Below are positions 48,039-57,177 of a stretch of 64,000 nucleotides of DNA, piece by piece. The notes beneath the pieces were generated by a model, which was given only the letters and a program-made list of their open reading frames with translations, ran no database searches and was not told the origin of the DNA. Position 1 is the first letter of the stretch. Each line of letters starts with the position of its first letter. The DNA is taken from positions 1-64,000 of the IMG/VR virus record IMGVR_UViG_3300025133_000069; one strand, 5' to 3'. The DNA is from a virus. Both the position numbers and the translations under genes were made by a program.

Positions 48039-49346
48039 ATGAAAAAAATTTATATTCTTGATACAAACGTTTTTTTGACAAACGCTAAATCAATTTTTGA
48101 GTTTAAAAACAACGATATAGTCGTTCCTCTTAAGGTTCTTGACGAAATTGATAAACACAAAAAAAGACAAGATGGCGTTGGTTTAAACGCTCGTGCTGTT
48201 ATTCGTACGTTGGACAACTTAAGAAGTCGAGGAAATTTGCATAAAGGCGTGCGAATCGCGAAAGGAAGAGGAATATTATTTGTAAGAGGATACGATATAG
48301 AAGATATTCCTCTTGGATGTGATTTAAAGAGCGCAGATAACGAAATTATTACAACAGCGATTACTGAACAAAAAAAGAACCTTAAAAGAAAAGTGATCGT
48401 TGTAACACGCGATATTAACATGCGTGTGAAGTGTGATTCACTTGAAATATTAACTGAAGATTATATCACTAACAAGGTTGTAACAGATCACAATAAATTA
48501 TTTGCTGGATTTTCAAAACATTTAGTTGACGATCAAATAGTTGATCATGTATACGAAGGACAAGAAGTCGTTTTTGATAAAGAAGAAGGAAAATTTAACC
48601 CAAATCAATTTTTAATGTTGGTATCTAACGCAAATGAAAAGAAAACAGCTTTAGTAAGATTTAAAAATTACAACGTACCTTTACATAAAGTTTCTGAATA
48701 TAAGAATGGCGTTTGGGGACTGAAGCCTAGAAACAAAGAACAAATGTTCGCTTTAGACGTTCTATTAGATCCAAACATACCTATCGTTACATTAGTTGGA
48801 AAAGCTGGTTGCGGTAAAACTCTTTTGGCAATTGCAGCTGGTTTAGATCAAGTATTAGACCAAGAAAGATATAAAAAATTGGTTGTGTCTAGGCCGGTGC
48901 AGCCATTAGGAAAAGATATAGGTTATCTTCCCGGGACAATGGAAGAAAAAATGAGACCATGGCTAATGCCGATCCAAGATAACTTGGATCACTTGTTAGA
49001 TGGTAAAAAAGAGTCTATGTCTATGTTTTTTGAAAATGGCACTATTCAGATAGAGGCACTTACATACATCAGAGGTAGATCGATATCTAATGCATTTATT
49101 ATTGTTGATGAAGCACAAAATTTAACAATACATGAATTAAAGACTATAATCACTAGAGTGGGTGAAAATACTAAAATAGTCCTTACAGGCGACATAGAAC
49201 AAATTGATAGTGTTTATTTAGATTCAACATCTAATGGGCTATCCTATGCAGTAGAAAAACTTAAAGCGCATGATCTATCTGGTCATATGACTTTAATAAA
49301 AGGTGAAAGATCAAAAGTAGCTACTTTAGCTTCAAGGGTGTTATAA
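48039..49346 (+). CDS. phoH: PIN-PhoH family ATPase
   Basis: Residues 1-150 form a PIN-type RNase domain (IYILDTNVFL with D8, plus VVPLKVLDEIDK). Residues from about 230 form the PhoH ATPase, with Walker A GKAGCGKT near 255 and Walker B AFIIVDEAQNL. The PIN-PhoH pair is the known PhoH2 toxin-like RNA helicase/RNase arrangement, and PhoH is a frequent phage gene. It may process host or phage RNA during infection. The 435-aa length is normal for the family. Confidence 0.9.
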   Translation: MKKIYILDTNVFLTNAKSIFEFKNNDIVVPLKVLDEIDKHKKRQDGVGLNARAVIRTLDNLRSRGNLHKGVRIAKGRGILFVRGYDIEDIPLGCDLKSADNEIITTAITEQKKNLKRKVIVVTRDINMRVKCDSLEILTEDYITNKVVTDHNKLFAGFSKHLVDDQIVDHVYEGQEVVFDKEEGKFNPNQFLMLVSNANEKKTALVRFKNYNVPLHKVSEYKNGVWGLKPRNKEQMFALDVLLDPNIPIVTLVGKAGCGKTLLAIAAGLDQVLDQERYKKLVVSRPVQPLGKDIGYLPGTMEEKMRPWLMPIQDNLDHLLDGKKESMSMFFENGTIQIEALTYIRGRSISNAFIIVDEAQNLTIHELKTIITRVGENTKIVLTGDIEQIDSVYLDSTSNGLSYAVEKLKAHDLSGHMTLIKGERSKVATLASRVL

Positions 49347-49657
49347 TGGAAATAATGAAAGCAAAGGAACTTGAAAAAAACCCAACATTAAAACAGGTAG
49401 TAGAGCCTGAAAACGATTTAAAAAATTTTTTAGTTGAATATGTTGGTGAAAAAGCAAGCCCTAACGACCAAAATGTTACGGTTGAGATGATAATTGAGAC
49501 AATGGCTAATGAATTCCCAGAATTTCTTCTTGCCATGGCAGAAGAGAACTGGATTCGAGGCTATCAACAAGCACTTGACGATGTTGACCTTGGAAAAGGT
49601 ATATTTGAGAAAATCGATGACAAACAGAAAAAACATTGTAAATTATGTGAAAAATAA
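49346..49657 (+). CDS. Small conserved helical protein
   Basis: A 103-aa protein that starts by overlapping the PhoH stop as TAATG. It has a helical body (MIIETMANEFPEFLLAMAEE, ENWIRGYQQALDDVDLGK) and a CKLCEK end with a Cys pair. I recall similar proteins beside phoH in marine T4-like phages. Function unknown. Confidence 0.7.
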   Translation: MEIMKAKELEKNPTLKQVVEPENDLKNFLVEYVGEKASPNDQNVTVEMIIETMANEFPEFLLAMAEENWIRGYQQALDDVDLGKGIFEKIDDKQKKHCKLCEK

Positions 49658-50315
49658 GAAAAATAGCCTAAAACAGCAGAAAATTGGTGATATAAGCATC
49701 TTTATAAAGGATAATATCACGAATAACGTTAAATATGAGACTGTTTTTGAGCATATTAATTTTATTTTACCTTATAAGATATTAAATTTGATTGATGTGG
49801 TGTATATTGGTGATTTTGATTTTTTTGAACATCGAGCAATCAATGCAGTATATATGGACCGTGCTATCTATGTTTCTAATGAACAGAGTAATAAAGAAGA
49901 CATGATTGACGATATAGTGCATGAAGTTGCACATGCTGTTGAAGAAACACATAAATATTTTATTTATAATGATAAATTAGTAGAAAATGAGTTTTTAGGC
50001 AAAAGAAACAAATTGGAACTAATGTTAAACCATGAAGGGTATAATACTGATCATTTAGACTTTTTAAATCTGGCTTATGAAAAAGAGTTAGATCTTTTTT
50101 TGTATGATGAGGTAGGAAATGCAAATTTAAATAAATTAATTAATGGACTCTTCATGAGAGGATATTCAGCTGTTTCACTGAGAGAATATTTCGCTACTAC
50201 TTTTGAAGAATACTATTTAGGAAATAACTTTGATGTAAAAGGAATATCACCTTTTTTATATGAAAAAATAAATTTAATAAACGAAGAACAGGAACTTAAT
50301 AAAAATGAATTTTAA
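49617..50315 (+). CDS. HExxH metallopeptidase-like protein
   Basis: DDIVHEVAHAVEETHKYF near residue 100 holds the zinc-binding HExxH, and YFATTFEEYYLG near 200 may supply a third ligand, as in gluzincins. Likely start codons are ATG 49617 or GTG 49647; neither has a clear ribosome binding site, so the start is uncertain. It is the fifth HExxH protein in this window. Substrate unknown. Confidence 0.7.
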   Translation: MTNRKNIVNYVKNKKNSLKQQKIGDISIFIKDNITNNVKYETVFEHINFILPYKILNLIDVVYIGDFDFFEHRAINAVYMDRAIYVSNEQSNKEDMIDDIVHEVAHAVEETHKYFIYNDKLVENEFLGKRNKLELMLNHEGYNTDHLDFLNLAYEKELDLFLYDEVGNANLNKLINGLFMRGYSAVSLREYFATTFEEYYLGNNFDVKGISPFLYEKINLINEEQELNKNEF

Positions 50316-50712
50316 TATTGATATTGATAAAGAAAAAAATGTACTTACTATTACTGTAATACTGCCAACTCGGAGAGTGGCAAAAACACCAAAAAAGAAG
50401 GTTGGTTATCGTACTATGAAAAAACTTTTAGATGAAAATTTGAAGCTTCCTAAAAATTATACTTTAGGAAAATGTATTAATCCTCATGTAACGGTTGATA
50501 ATTCTCCTGATACTTCGACAAAAGCGGTTTGGAGTTTTAATCTCCTATCAGACGTAAAGCCCTCGCAGAAAAAAGTAGTCGCACCGAAAAAGACTCTCCT
50601 ATCAGACGTAAAGCCCTCGAAGAAAAAAGTAGTCGCACCGAAAAAGACGGTGACAAAATCTCAACCTTCCCTGAAAAAGAAAAAAACGAAAAAGCCTGTG
50701 GAGGAAAAGTGA
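50305..50712 (+). CDS. Basic protein with tandem Lys-rich repeats
   Basis: A 135-aa protein with an alpha/beta N-terminal half (NVLTITVILPTRRVAKTPKK) and a Lys-rich C-terminal half made of two 18-aa repeats (LLSDVKPS-K/Q-KKVVAPKKT). The repeats look like a disordered nucleic-acid-binding tail. It overlaps its neighbours by 11 and 4 bases. No family recognised. Confidence 0.65.
   Translation: MNFNIDIDKEKNVLTITVILPTRRVAKTPKKKVGYRTMKKLLDENLKLPKNYTLGKCINPHVTVDNSPDTSTKAVWSFNLLSDVKPSQKKVVAPKKTLLSDVKPSKKKVVAPKKTVTKSQPSLKKKKTKKPVEEK
50541..50648 (+). repeat. 54-bp tandem duplication
   Basis: Two adjacent 54-bp copies (50541-50594 and 50595-50648) differ at only a couple of positions. They code for the 18-aa repeats of the basic tail at 50305, indicating a recent in-frame duplication. 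Confidence 0.92.
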
Positions 50713-51488
50713 GTCATATATCTTTTTCCGAATTAAAAAACTGGAATGATTGTCCTTTTAAACATAAATTAGTATATGTTGATAAGATAAAAAAGTTTGT
50801 TGGGAATGAATACACTGCTTTTGGAAAAGCAATTCACGATACTTGTGAAAAGATGATTCTTTCTGAAACTGTAGTACCTAATTTGAGTACATTTTTCGAT
50901 CTCCAATTTTTAGATGAGTTGCAAAGACTAAAAGAAGAAAATATAGAACTTAAACAAAATTTGATCAACGATATGAGAGAGCAAGGTAGTTCTTTAACCA
51001 ACTTCATCCTTCCGGCGGTCAAAGAAACTTTTGTAGAATATGAAGTTATTTCAGCAGAAGAAGCGCTTTATGAAGATATAGAAAACTCTGAATTTAAATT
51101 TAAAGGGTACATTGATTTAGTCTTAAAAACAAAAGATGGCAAATACCATATTATTGATTGGAAAACTTGTTCGTGGGGATGGGACAGGAAAAGAAAAGCG
51201 GATAGAATGACAACATATCAGCTAACTTTGTATAAGTATTATTTTGCAAAAAAGCATAATGTTGATTTGTCTAATATCGAAACTCACTTTGCTTTATTAA
51301 AAAGAACTGCCAAGAAAAACAAAGTAGAGATATTTCGTGTAACTAGTGGACCAAAAAAAACAGAAAATGCTGTTAACTTATTGAACAAAGCGCTTTATAA
51401 TATAGAACATAAGAAATATATAAAAAATCGTTTATCTTGTACACAAGGATACGGTTGCGAATTTTATAAAACAGAACATTGTAGGTAG
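50709..51488 (+). CDS. PD-(D/E)XK nuclease, RecB/Cas4-like
   Basis: Starts at GTG, overlapping the previous stop. The motifs GKAIHD (residues 38-43), FKGYIDLVLKTKDGKYHIID and then WKTC form the RecB-type D-x(n)-(D/E)-x-K active site, with three or four Cys at the far C-terminus (CTQGYGC and EHC) that could bind an iron-sulfur cluster as in Cas4. Such phage nucleases trim DNA ends or aid recombination. Confidence 0.82.
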   Translation: MSHISFSELKNWNDCPFKHKLVYVDKIKKFVGNEYTAFGKAIHDTCEKMILSETVVPNLSTFFDLQFLDELQRLKEENIELKQNLINDMREQGSSLTNFILPAVKETFVEYEVISAEEALYEDIENSEFKFKGYIDLVLKTKDGKYHIIDWKTCSWGWDRKRKADRMTTYQLTLYKYYFAKKHNVDLSNIETHFALLKRTAKKNKVEIFRVTSGPKKTENAVNLLNKALYNIEHKKYIKNRLSCTQGYGCEFYKTEHCR

Positions 51489-51491
51489 TAT

Positions 51492-52745
51492 ATGAAAAGA
51501 CTTAAGATTTTTGTAATATCCGATCATCCTTTTTCTCCATCGGGCGTTGGTATACAGACTCGAAATATGATTGAGAACTTGCTTGAAACTGGCAAATATA
51601 TATTTAGATGCTTTGGTGGAGCAATCAAACATCAAAACTATGAGCCCCAAAAAACAGAAAAATATGGAGATGATTTAATCGTTTACCCTGTCGATGGTTA
51701 CGGTAGCCAAGAAACAGTAAGATCCATGATAAGAACGGAAAGACCAGATATGCTTTGGTTCATGACTGATCCAAGGTTTTTTCCGTGGCTTTGGGAAATA
51801 GAAGATGAAATTCGCTCGTTGATACCGATGGTATATTATCATGTATGGGATAATTACCCATATCCAGATTTCAATGGTCAGTGGTACAATTCAACAGATG
51901 TAATAACTTGTATATCAAAAGTAACTCATGATATAGTAAAAAATGTTGCGCCAGCAGTAGAAAGTCATTATCTCCCACATGCTGTTGCTTCTGATATATT
52001 TAAGCCTTTAAGCGAAGAAGAAATATTAGATTTTCGAAAAACTCATGTTGGCGTTGACGAAAATAAATTTATTGTTTTTTGGAATAATCGAAACGCTCGT
52101 CGCAAACAACCAGGTACTTTGATTCATTGGTTTAAAGAGTTTTTGGAAAAAGTTGGAAAAGATAAAGCGATGCTTATAATGCATACTGATCCATCTGATC
52201 CCAATGGGCCAAACTTAACCAATATAATTGAAAATTTAGGGCTTACTGATGGCGAAGTAAAATTTTCAACTCAAAAAGTTGAATTTCATCATTTAGCCGC
52301 AATGTATAATATAGCAGATGTCACTGTTAACATATCAGACGCAGAGGGTTTTGGTTTAGCAACACTAGAGTCTCTTTCGTGTGGAACACCAATCATTGTG
52401 ACAATGACCGGAGGTTTACAAGAGCAAGTAACTGATGGAGAAGAGTGGTTCGGTGTAGGAATTGAACCAAATTCTAAAGCTGTTATAGGATCTCAAGATG
52501 TACCATATATCTATGAAGATCGAATTGGAAAAGAGGATTTTGTTAGTGCTCTTATAAAAATCTATGAGTTAAACAGACCTCAAAGAAGAGAATTTGGTCT
52601 TAAAGGCCGCGAACATGTTATAAAAAACTATAATTTTGAAACTTATCACAAGAGATGGGATGAGCTATTACAAAATATACATGAAAAATATGGCTCTTGG
52701 GATACAAGAAAGCATTACAAAACTTGGGAGTTCACAGAGGTATAA
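51492..52745 (+). CDS. Glycosyltransferase family 4 (GT-B)
   Basis: A 417-aa GT-B glycosyltransferase with a GVGIQTRNMIENLL N-terminal domain and the E-x7-E motif EGFGLATLE in its C-terminal sugar-nucleotide domain. It opens an island of sugar-transfer genes. It would add a sugar to a phage or host glycan, DNA base or lipid; acceptor unknown. A second protein of identical length follows at 52749. Confidence 0.85.
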   Translation: MKRLKIFVISDHPFSPSGVGIQTRNMIENLLETGKYIFRCFGGAIKHQNYEPQKTEKYGDDLIVYPVDGYGSQETVRSMIRTERPDMLWFMTDPRFFPWLWEIEDEIRSLIPMVYYHVWDNYPYPDFNGQWYNSTDVITCISKVTHDIVKNVAPAVESHYLPHAVASDIFKPLSEEEILDFRKTHVGVDENKFIVFWNNRNARRKQPGTLIHWFKEFLEKVGKDKAMLIMHTDPSDPNGPNLTNIIENLGLTDGEVKFSTQKVEFHHLAAMYNIADVTVNISDAEGFGLATLESLSCGTPIIVTMTGGLQEQVTDGEEWFGVGIEPNSKAVIGSQDVPYIYEDRIGKEDFVSALIKIYELNRPQRREFGLKGREHVIKNYNFETYHKRWDELLQNIHEKYGSWDTRKHYKTWEFTEV

Positions 52746-52748
52746 AAT

Positions 52749-54002
52749 ATGCGAAAGAAAATACTTTTAAAAGGCCCGGTTTTAACTCAATCTGGATATG
52801 GTCATCACGCACGTACGGTTTTAAGAGCTTTACGAACACGAGAAGACCTTTTCGATATTTATATCCAAGCTATAACCTGGGGAAATTGCAGTTGGCAGTG
52901 GGAAGATTCAGAAGAAAGAAGATGGATTGACACAATTTTGCAAAAGACTTTGGTCCATATAAAGGAGCAAGGGCATTTTGATATATCTTTACAAGTCACT
53001 ATACCTAACGAGTGGGAAAAATTGGCTCCTGTAAACATTGGTATAACAGCAGGCATCGAAACTACAAAAGTGTCGTCGCAATGGATTGAAAAATCCTTTT
53101 TAATGGATAAAATCATAACCATCTCAGAACATTCTAAATGGTCTTATGAAAGCACAGTATATCAAGCACAAGACCCAGATACTGGTCAAATTTTTGAAGC
53201 TAAATGTGAAACTCCAATAGAAGTTGTACATTATCCTGTGCGAAAATTTGAACCTGCTAAATTAGACTTGAATTTGTCTACTGACTTCAATTTTTTGAGC
53301 GTAGCTCAATGGAGCCCTAGGAAAAATATTCAACAATTAATAAAATGTTTTGTTGAACAATATAAAGAAGATGAGAACGTAGGTTTAATTCTTAAACTTA
53401 ATATCGCTAAAAATTCCCTAATTGATCGTATCCATTTAAACCATCAAGTTAAAAGCTTTTTACACGAATTCTCAGAGAGAAAATGTAAAATTTATACTTT
53501 ACATGGTTATATGACCGATGAAGAAATGGCTGGTTTATACAACCATCCAAAAATCAAGGCTTATGCCACAACAACACATGGCGAGGGTTTTGGTTTACCA
53601 TTATTTGAAGCAGCATATTACGGCATGCCAGTTGTTGCACCCGATTGGAGTGGTCATTTAGACTTTCTTTACATGCCAAAAAAAGACAAAAAAGGTACAT
53701 TTAAGAAGAAACCGATGTTTTCAAGAGTTGGATACACTCTACAACCAATTGAACCATCCTCGGTTTGGGATGGCGTTCTTCAGGCCGATTCAAAGTGGGC
53801 CATCCCAGAAGACGGCTCTCTTAAGATGGCAATGAGTGATCTGACTAACGATTATGGTAGACATGTTAAGAGAGCAAAAGAGCTTCAAAAATGGATTTGT
53901 GAAGAATTTAATGAAGAAAAACAATATGAAAACTTTATCTCCTCAATTCATGATTTCGTGGGCGATCTAGAATCTGAAGAAGCAATTAAAATCTTTTCAT
54001 GA
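52749..54002 (+). CDS. Glycosyltransferase family 4 (GT-B), second copy
   Basis: Also 417 aa, with EGFGLPLFE as E-x7-E motif and GYGHHARTVLRAL at the N-terminal end. Sequence and length suggest an old paralogue of the gene before it, but the two are not nearly identical. The stop overlaps the next start by four bases. Confidence 0.84.
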   Translation: MRKKILLKGPVLTQSGYGHHARTVLRALRTREDLFDIYIQAITWGNCSWQWEDSEERRWIDTILQKTLVHIKEQGHFDISLQVTIPNEWEKLAPVNIGITAGIETTKVSSQWIEKSFLMDKIITISEHSKWSYESTVYQAQDPDTGQIFEAKCETPIEVVHYPVRKFEPAKLDLNLSTDFNFLSVAQWSPRKNIQQLIKCFVEQYKEDENVGLILKLNIAKNSLIDRIHLNHQVKSFLHEFSERKCKIYTLHGYMTDEEMAGLYNHPKIKAYATTTHGEGFGLPLFEAAYYGMPVVAPDWSGHLDFLYMPKKDKKGTFKKKPMFSRVGYTLQPIEPSSVWDGVLQADSKWAIPEDGSLKMAMSDLTNDYGRHVKRAKELQKWICEEFNEEKQYENFISSIHDFVGDLESEEAIKIFS

Positions 54003-55627
54003 AATTTGTTTTCATAGCTGATTTTTTTTCTAATGAAATTTGTGGAGGCGGCGAACTCAATAATCAATATTTAATTGAATCTTTGAGAAAAAAAGGCCAT
54101 GAAGTTGAAGAGAAGAAATCAGTTGATGTAATATATAAATTTTTAGAAGACAATTGTGAATCTAATTTTATAATTGCTAATTTTGTACAATTAAATCCTG
54201 TATTTATACAAAAAATACAAAAATTAAAATATATTATATATGAGCATGACCACAAATATATAAAATCTAGAAATCCGGCGTTATATCATAACTACAAAGT
54301 ACCTAAAAACCAATTAATCAACGAAAACTTCTATAAAAATGCAATTTCGGTTTTTTGCCAAAGCGATTTACATGCAGAAATCGTAAATAAAAATCTTAAT
54401 ATAGAAAATATCAAGAATTTAAGCGGCAACATGTGGTCTACCGAAACCCTTGATTTGCTTGAAAAACTGTCTAAAAATTCCAAAAAAGATCGTTTTTCAG
54501 TGATGGAATCTTCAATTTCACATAAAAATACGCCTGGTGCCGTTAGATATTGTGAATCTAAAGAAGAAGAATACCAGTTGATAAGATCTTCAGATTATTA
54601 TAATTTTTTAGAGCAATTATCGGGTAATAATAAGTTTGCTTTCTTTCCGCAAACACCAGAAACCCTATCTAGAGTATCTGTAGAGGCGCGCATGCTCAAT
54701 GTTGAGGTGCATATAAATTCTAAAGTCGGCGCAGCAGGAGAGCCTTGGTTTAAACTTAAAGGCAAAAAGCTGATTGATTTTATGCGTAAGAGAAAATCTG
54801 AAATTACAAGTGCTGTTGAACACGTATTCGAAGGTGGGAAAATAACAAGGTCTTTAAAGGAAGCGCCCCTACCAAAAATTTCTTTAATTACATCTCTGTA
54901 TAAAGGAGATGACCATATTGAAGCTTTTATGAAGAATATAACGTCACAAAGCATATTTGAAGAATGTGAATTGATTATAATTAATGCTAATTCTCCTGGG
55001 AGTGAGTCAGAAGTTATAGAAAAGTATATGAAAAAGCATTCGAATATCATATACGAGAAATTAGATAAAGATCCAGGAATCTATGGCTGTTGGAATCTAG
55101 CCATAGAAAAATCATCGGGAGAATTTATATCTAACGCAAACTTAGATGATAGAAGATCAAAACAGCATGTTGAAATATTAGCTACGAAACTTATGAACAA
55201 TCCAGATGTTGATTTGGTCTATTCGGAATGCTTTCTAACTAAAAAAGATCATGAAAGCTATATAAATAACTCTTCTGATGGGGAAACATATCCAATAATT
55301 GATTTCTCCCCCGAAGCAATGATAAAGTGTCTACCTGGCTGTATGCCTATTTGGCGAAGATCAATGCATAAAAAAGTTGGGAATTTTAATGAAAAGTATA
55401 AATTTGCTGGCGACTGGGATATGTGGTTGCGGGCAGTTAAGAATGGTTCACGCTTTAAACGAATTGAAGGTGCCCATGGACTTTATTACTTCAATCCGAA
55501 AGGTCTGTCAACAGATAAAACGAAAGAACATGAAAAATATAAAGAGGAAAAAGTTGTATTTCACGAGTATGCCGAGGTATTTGGAAAAGAAAACTGCAAT
55601 CGGTATAGAGAATATTTTTCACAATGA
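53999..55627 (+). CDS. Bifunctional GT-B-like plus family 2 (GT-A) glycosyltransferase
   Basis: The N-terminal half has a GT-B pattern (CGGGELNNQYLIESL and ETLSRVSVE). The C-terminal half is a family 2 GT-A transferase, with KISLITSLYKGDDHIEAF, LDKDPGIYGCWNLAI, ANLDDR and GDWDMWLRA. The two would transfer sugars in sequence or to each other's product. At 542 aa the double-domain layout is unusual. Confidence 0.82.
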   Translation: MKFVFIADFFSNEICGGGELNNQYLIESLRKKGHEVEEKKSVDVIYKFLEDNCESNFIIANFVQLNPVFIQKIQKLKYIIYEHDHKYIKSRNPALYHNYKVPKNQLINENFYKNAISVFCQSDLHAEIVNKNLNIENIKNLSGNMWSTETLDLLEKLSKNSKKDRFSVMESSISHKNTPGAVRYCESKEEEYQLIRSSDYYNFLEQLSGNNKFAFFPQTPETLSRVSVEARMLNVEVHINSKVGAAGEPWFKLKGKKLIDFMRKRKSEITSAVEHVFEGGKITRSLKEAPLPKISLITSLYKGDDHIEAFMKNITSQSIFEECELIIINANSPGSESEVIEKYMKKHSNIIYEKLDKDPGIYGCWNLAIEKSSGEFISNANLDDRRSKQHVEILATKLMNNPDVDLVYSECFLTKKDHESYINNSSDGETYPIIDFSPEAMIKCLPGCMPIWRRSMHKKVGNFNEKYKFAGDWDMWLRAVKNGSRFKRIEGAHGLYYFNPKGLSTDKTKEHEKYKEEKVVFHEYAEVFGKENCNRYREYFSQ

Positions 55628-56271
55628 AAAAAATTATATCATTTAGCTTATGGGGTGATAAACCGATGTATACCATCGGCGCCATTAAAAATGCAGATTT
55701 GGCTCTGGATGTTTATCCCGATTGGATTTGTCGTTACTATGTTGGTAAGTCTGTACCAATTGATATAATTACATCGCTTGTGGAGAGAAAAAATACCGAA
55801 GTATTTGTGATGAACGAACAAGGTGACTGGACGGGAATGTTTTGGAGATTCTATCCAGCATCAGATGCTGATGTTGACATCATGATTTCTCGTGATACGG
55901 ATAGTCGCTTGAACTTAAGAGAAAAAGCAGCAGTTGAAGAATGGCTAACAAGCGATAAAGATTTCCATATCATGAGAGATCATCCTCATCACGCAACAGA
56001 GATCTTGGGAGGTATGTGGGGAATACGGGGTAACAGGTTATCAAACATGAAACAAATGATTCGTGATTATACGAAGGGTGATTTTTGGCAAATTGATCAA
56101 AATTTCTTAAAAGAAAGGGTATATCCTGTTATAATAAATCATGTTTGTGTGCATGATGAATATTTTGAAAAAAAACCATTTCCAACTAAAAGAGTACCAA
56201 AAAGCTTTGTAGGCCAAGCTTATAATAAAAACGATGAAATAATGTATCCAGAGCATGCGAAGATGTTATGA
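55624..56271 (+). CDS. Putative glycan-cluster transferase
   Basis: A 215-aa protein beginning MKKIISFSLWGDKPMYTIG, with DIMISRDTDSRL as a possible metal-binding DxD and IMRDHPHHATEILGGMWG in the centre. It looks like a small GT-A-type enzyme found in viral and bacterial glycan clusters as far as I recall. It overlaps the transferase before it by four bases. Confidence 0.65.
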   Translation: MKKIISFSLWGDKPMYTIGAIKNADLALDVYPDWICRYYVGKSVPIDIITSLVERKNTEVFVMNEQGDWTGMFWRFYPASDADVDIMISRDTDSRLNLREKAAVEEWLTSDKDFHIMRDHPHHATEILGGMWGIRGNRLSNMKQMIRDYTKGDFWQIDQNFLKERVYPVIINHVCVHDEYFEKKPFPTKRVPKSFVGQAYNKNDEIMYPEHAKML

Positions 56272-56286
56272 AAATAAGGAGTAATA

Positions 56287-56535
56287 ATGGGCGTAATACA
56301 AAAAATACTTTCAGTTGCGAAAATAAGTGAAAAACGAGGATCACAAGTTGAAATTGAATTAAATGAAAATGATCATCATTCTGCTCCAAAAGTAAATGGA
56401 TTGGGAGGCGTTATTCATCTTCAAAACGATGTTTGGAGGATTGAAATGTTTCTTCCTGAATTCATAGAGTTCGCCACATGTTGTGTTGAGGCAGGCCAAA
56501 AATTGAAAAAAAATAAGAATATAACAAATGAATAA
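56287..56535 (+). CDS. Small protein, shares a domain with the protein at 57178
   Basis: An 82-aa protein whose C-terminal part (HLQNDVWRIEMFLPEFIEFA, then TCCVEAGQKLK) matches the N-terminal part of the protein at 57178 (HYNNIRLDYSIKELLSFATA, then CQKALEEL). Both would be copies of a small domain of unknown function in this glycan island. AAGGAG precedes the start. Confidence 0.6.
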   Translation: MGVIQKILSVAKISEKRGSQVEIELNENDHHSAPKVNGLGGVIHLQNDVWRIEMFLPEFIEFATCCVEAGQKLKKNKNITNE

Positions 56536-57157
56536 AATTCAACTAATAGAGCAGACATTTAGCGAAATAGATAAACAGTTCCAATTTATTACTTTAAGGA
56601 ATTTTCATTTAATTCCTGCGCAGTCCTCTAAAAAAAATGATATAGACATATTAATATCAAAAGCTGACTCTAAAAAACTAATGAAACTTATGTCGGACAT
56701 GGATTACCAAGTATTTTATGATTGGAATACAGAATATCTTTATGGCGCCAATAGTCATATTCATTGTGTAAATGATAAAATTGATGTACATTTTGATGTA
56801 GTCCCCGGACTTTATTATAGAAGTTTGCAACAAAGAAATTTATTTATAGGCGGATATGAAAAGCTAGAACAAAGTATGTGGGAAAACAAGAAATGTGTTG
56901 CTGAATGTTATCGATATATCCCCGCCACAGAAGATTTATTAACTCATCTTTGTTGTCATTCTATTTTTGATAAGATGGAAATAACGCAGACTTATAATGA
57001 AATGATAGAAAAATTATATGCCGACGCAGACAAGAAAAAACTAAAAGAATTATTTTCTATAGCTTTTCATAAAGTGGCGGATCATCTAATATCTGTTGTG
57101 GAATCAGGGGATATATCACAATTAGTTAGGGAATATACTCAATACAATGATTATTAA
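56528..57157 (+). CDS. NTP_transf_5-like nucleotidyltransferase
   Basis: A 209-aa protein with FITLRNFHLIP, SSKKNDIDILISK as the acidic catalytic pair (DID), and KIDVHFDVVPGLYYR. This is the pattern of uncharacterised nucleotidyltransferases found in polysaccharide clusters. It may attach a nucleotide or sugar-nucleotide to an acceptor. Overlaps the preceding stop. Confidence 0.7.
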   Translation: MNKIQLIEQTFSEIDKQFQFITLRNFHLIPAQSSKKNDIDILISKADSKKLMKLMSDMDYQVFYDWNTEYLYGANSHIHCVNDKIDVHFDVVPGLYYRSLQQRNLFIGGYEKLEQSMWENKKCVAECYRYIPATEDLLTHLCCHSIFDKMEITQTYNEMIEKLYADADKKKLKELFSIAFHKVADHLISVVESGDISQLVREYTQYNDY

Positions 57158-57177
57158 AAAGTAAAAAAGGAGAAAAA

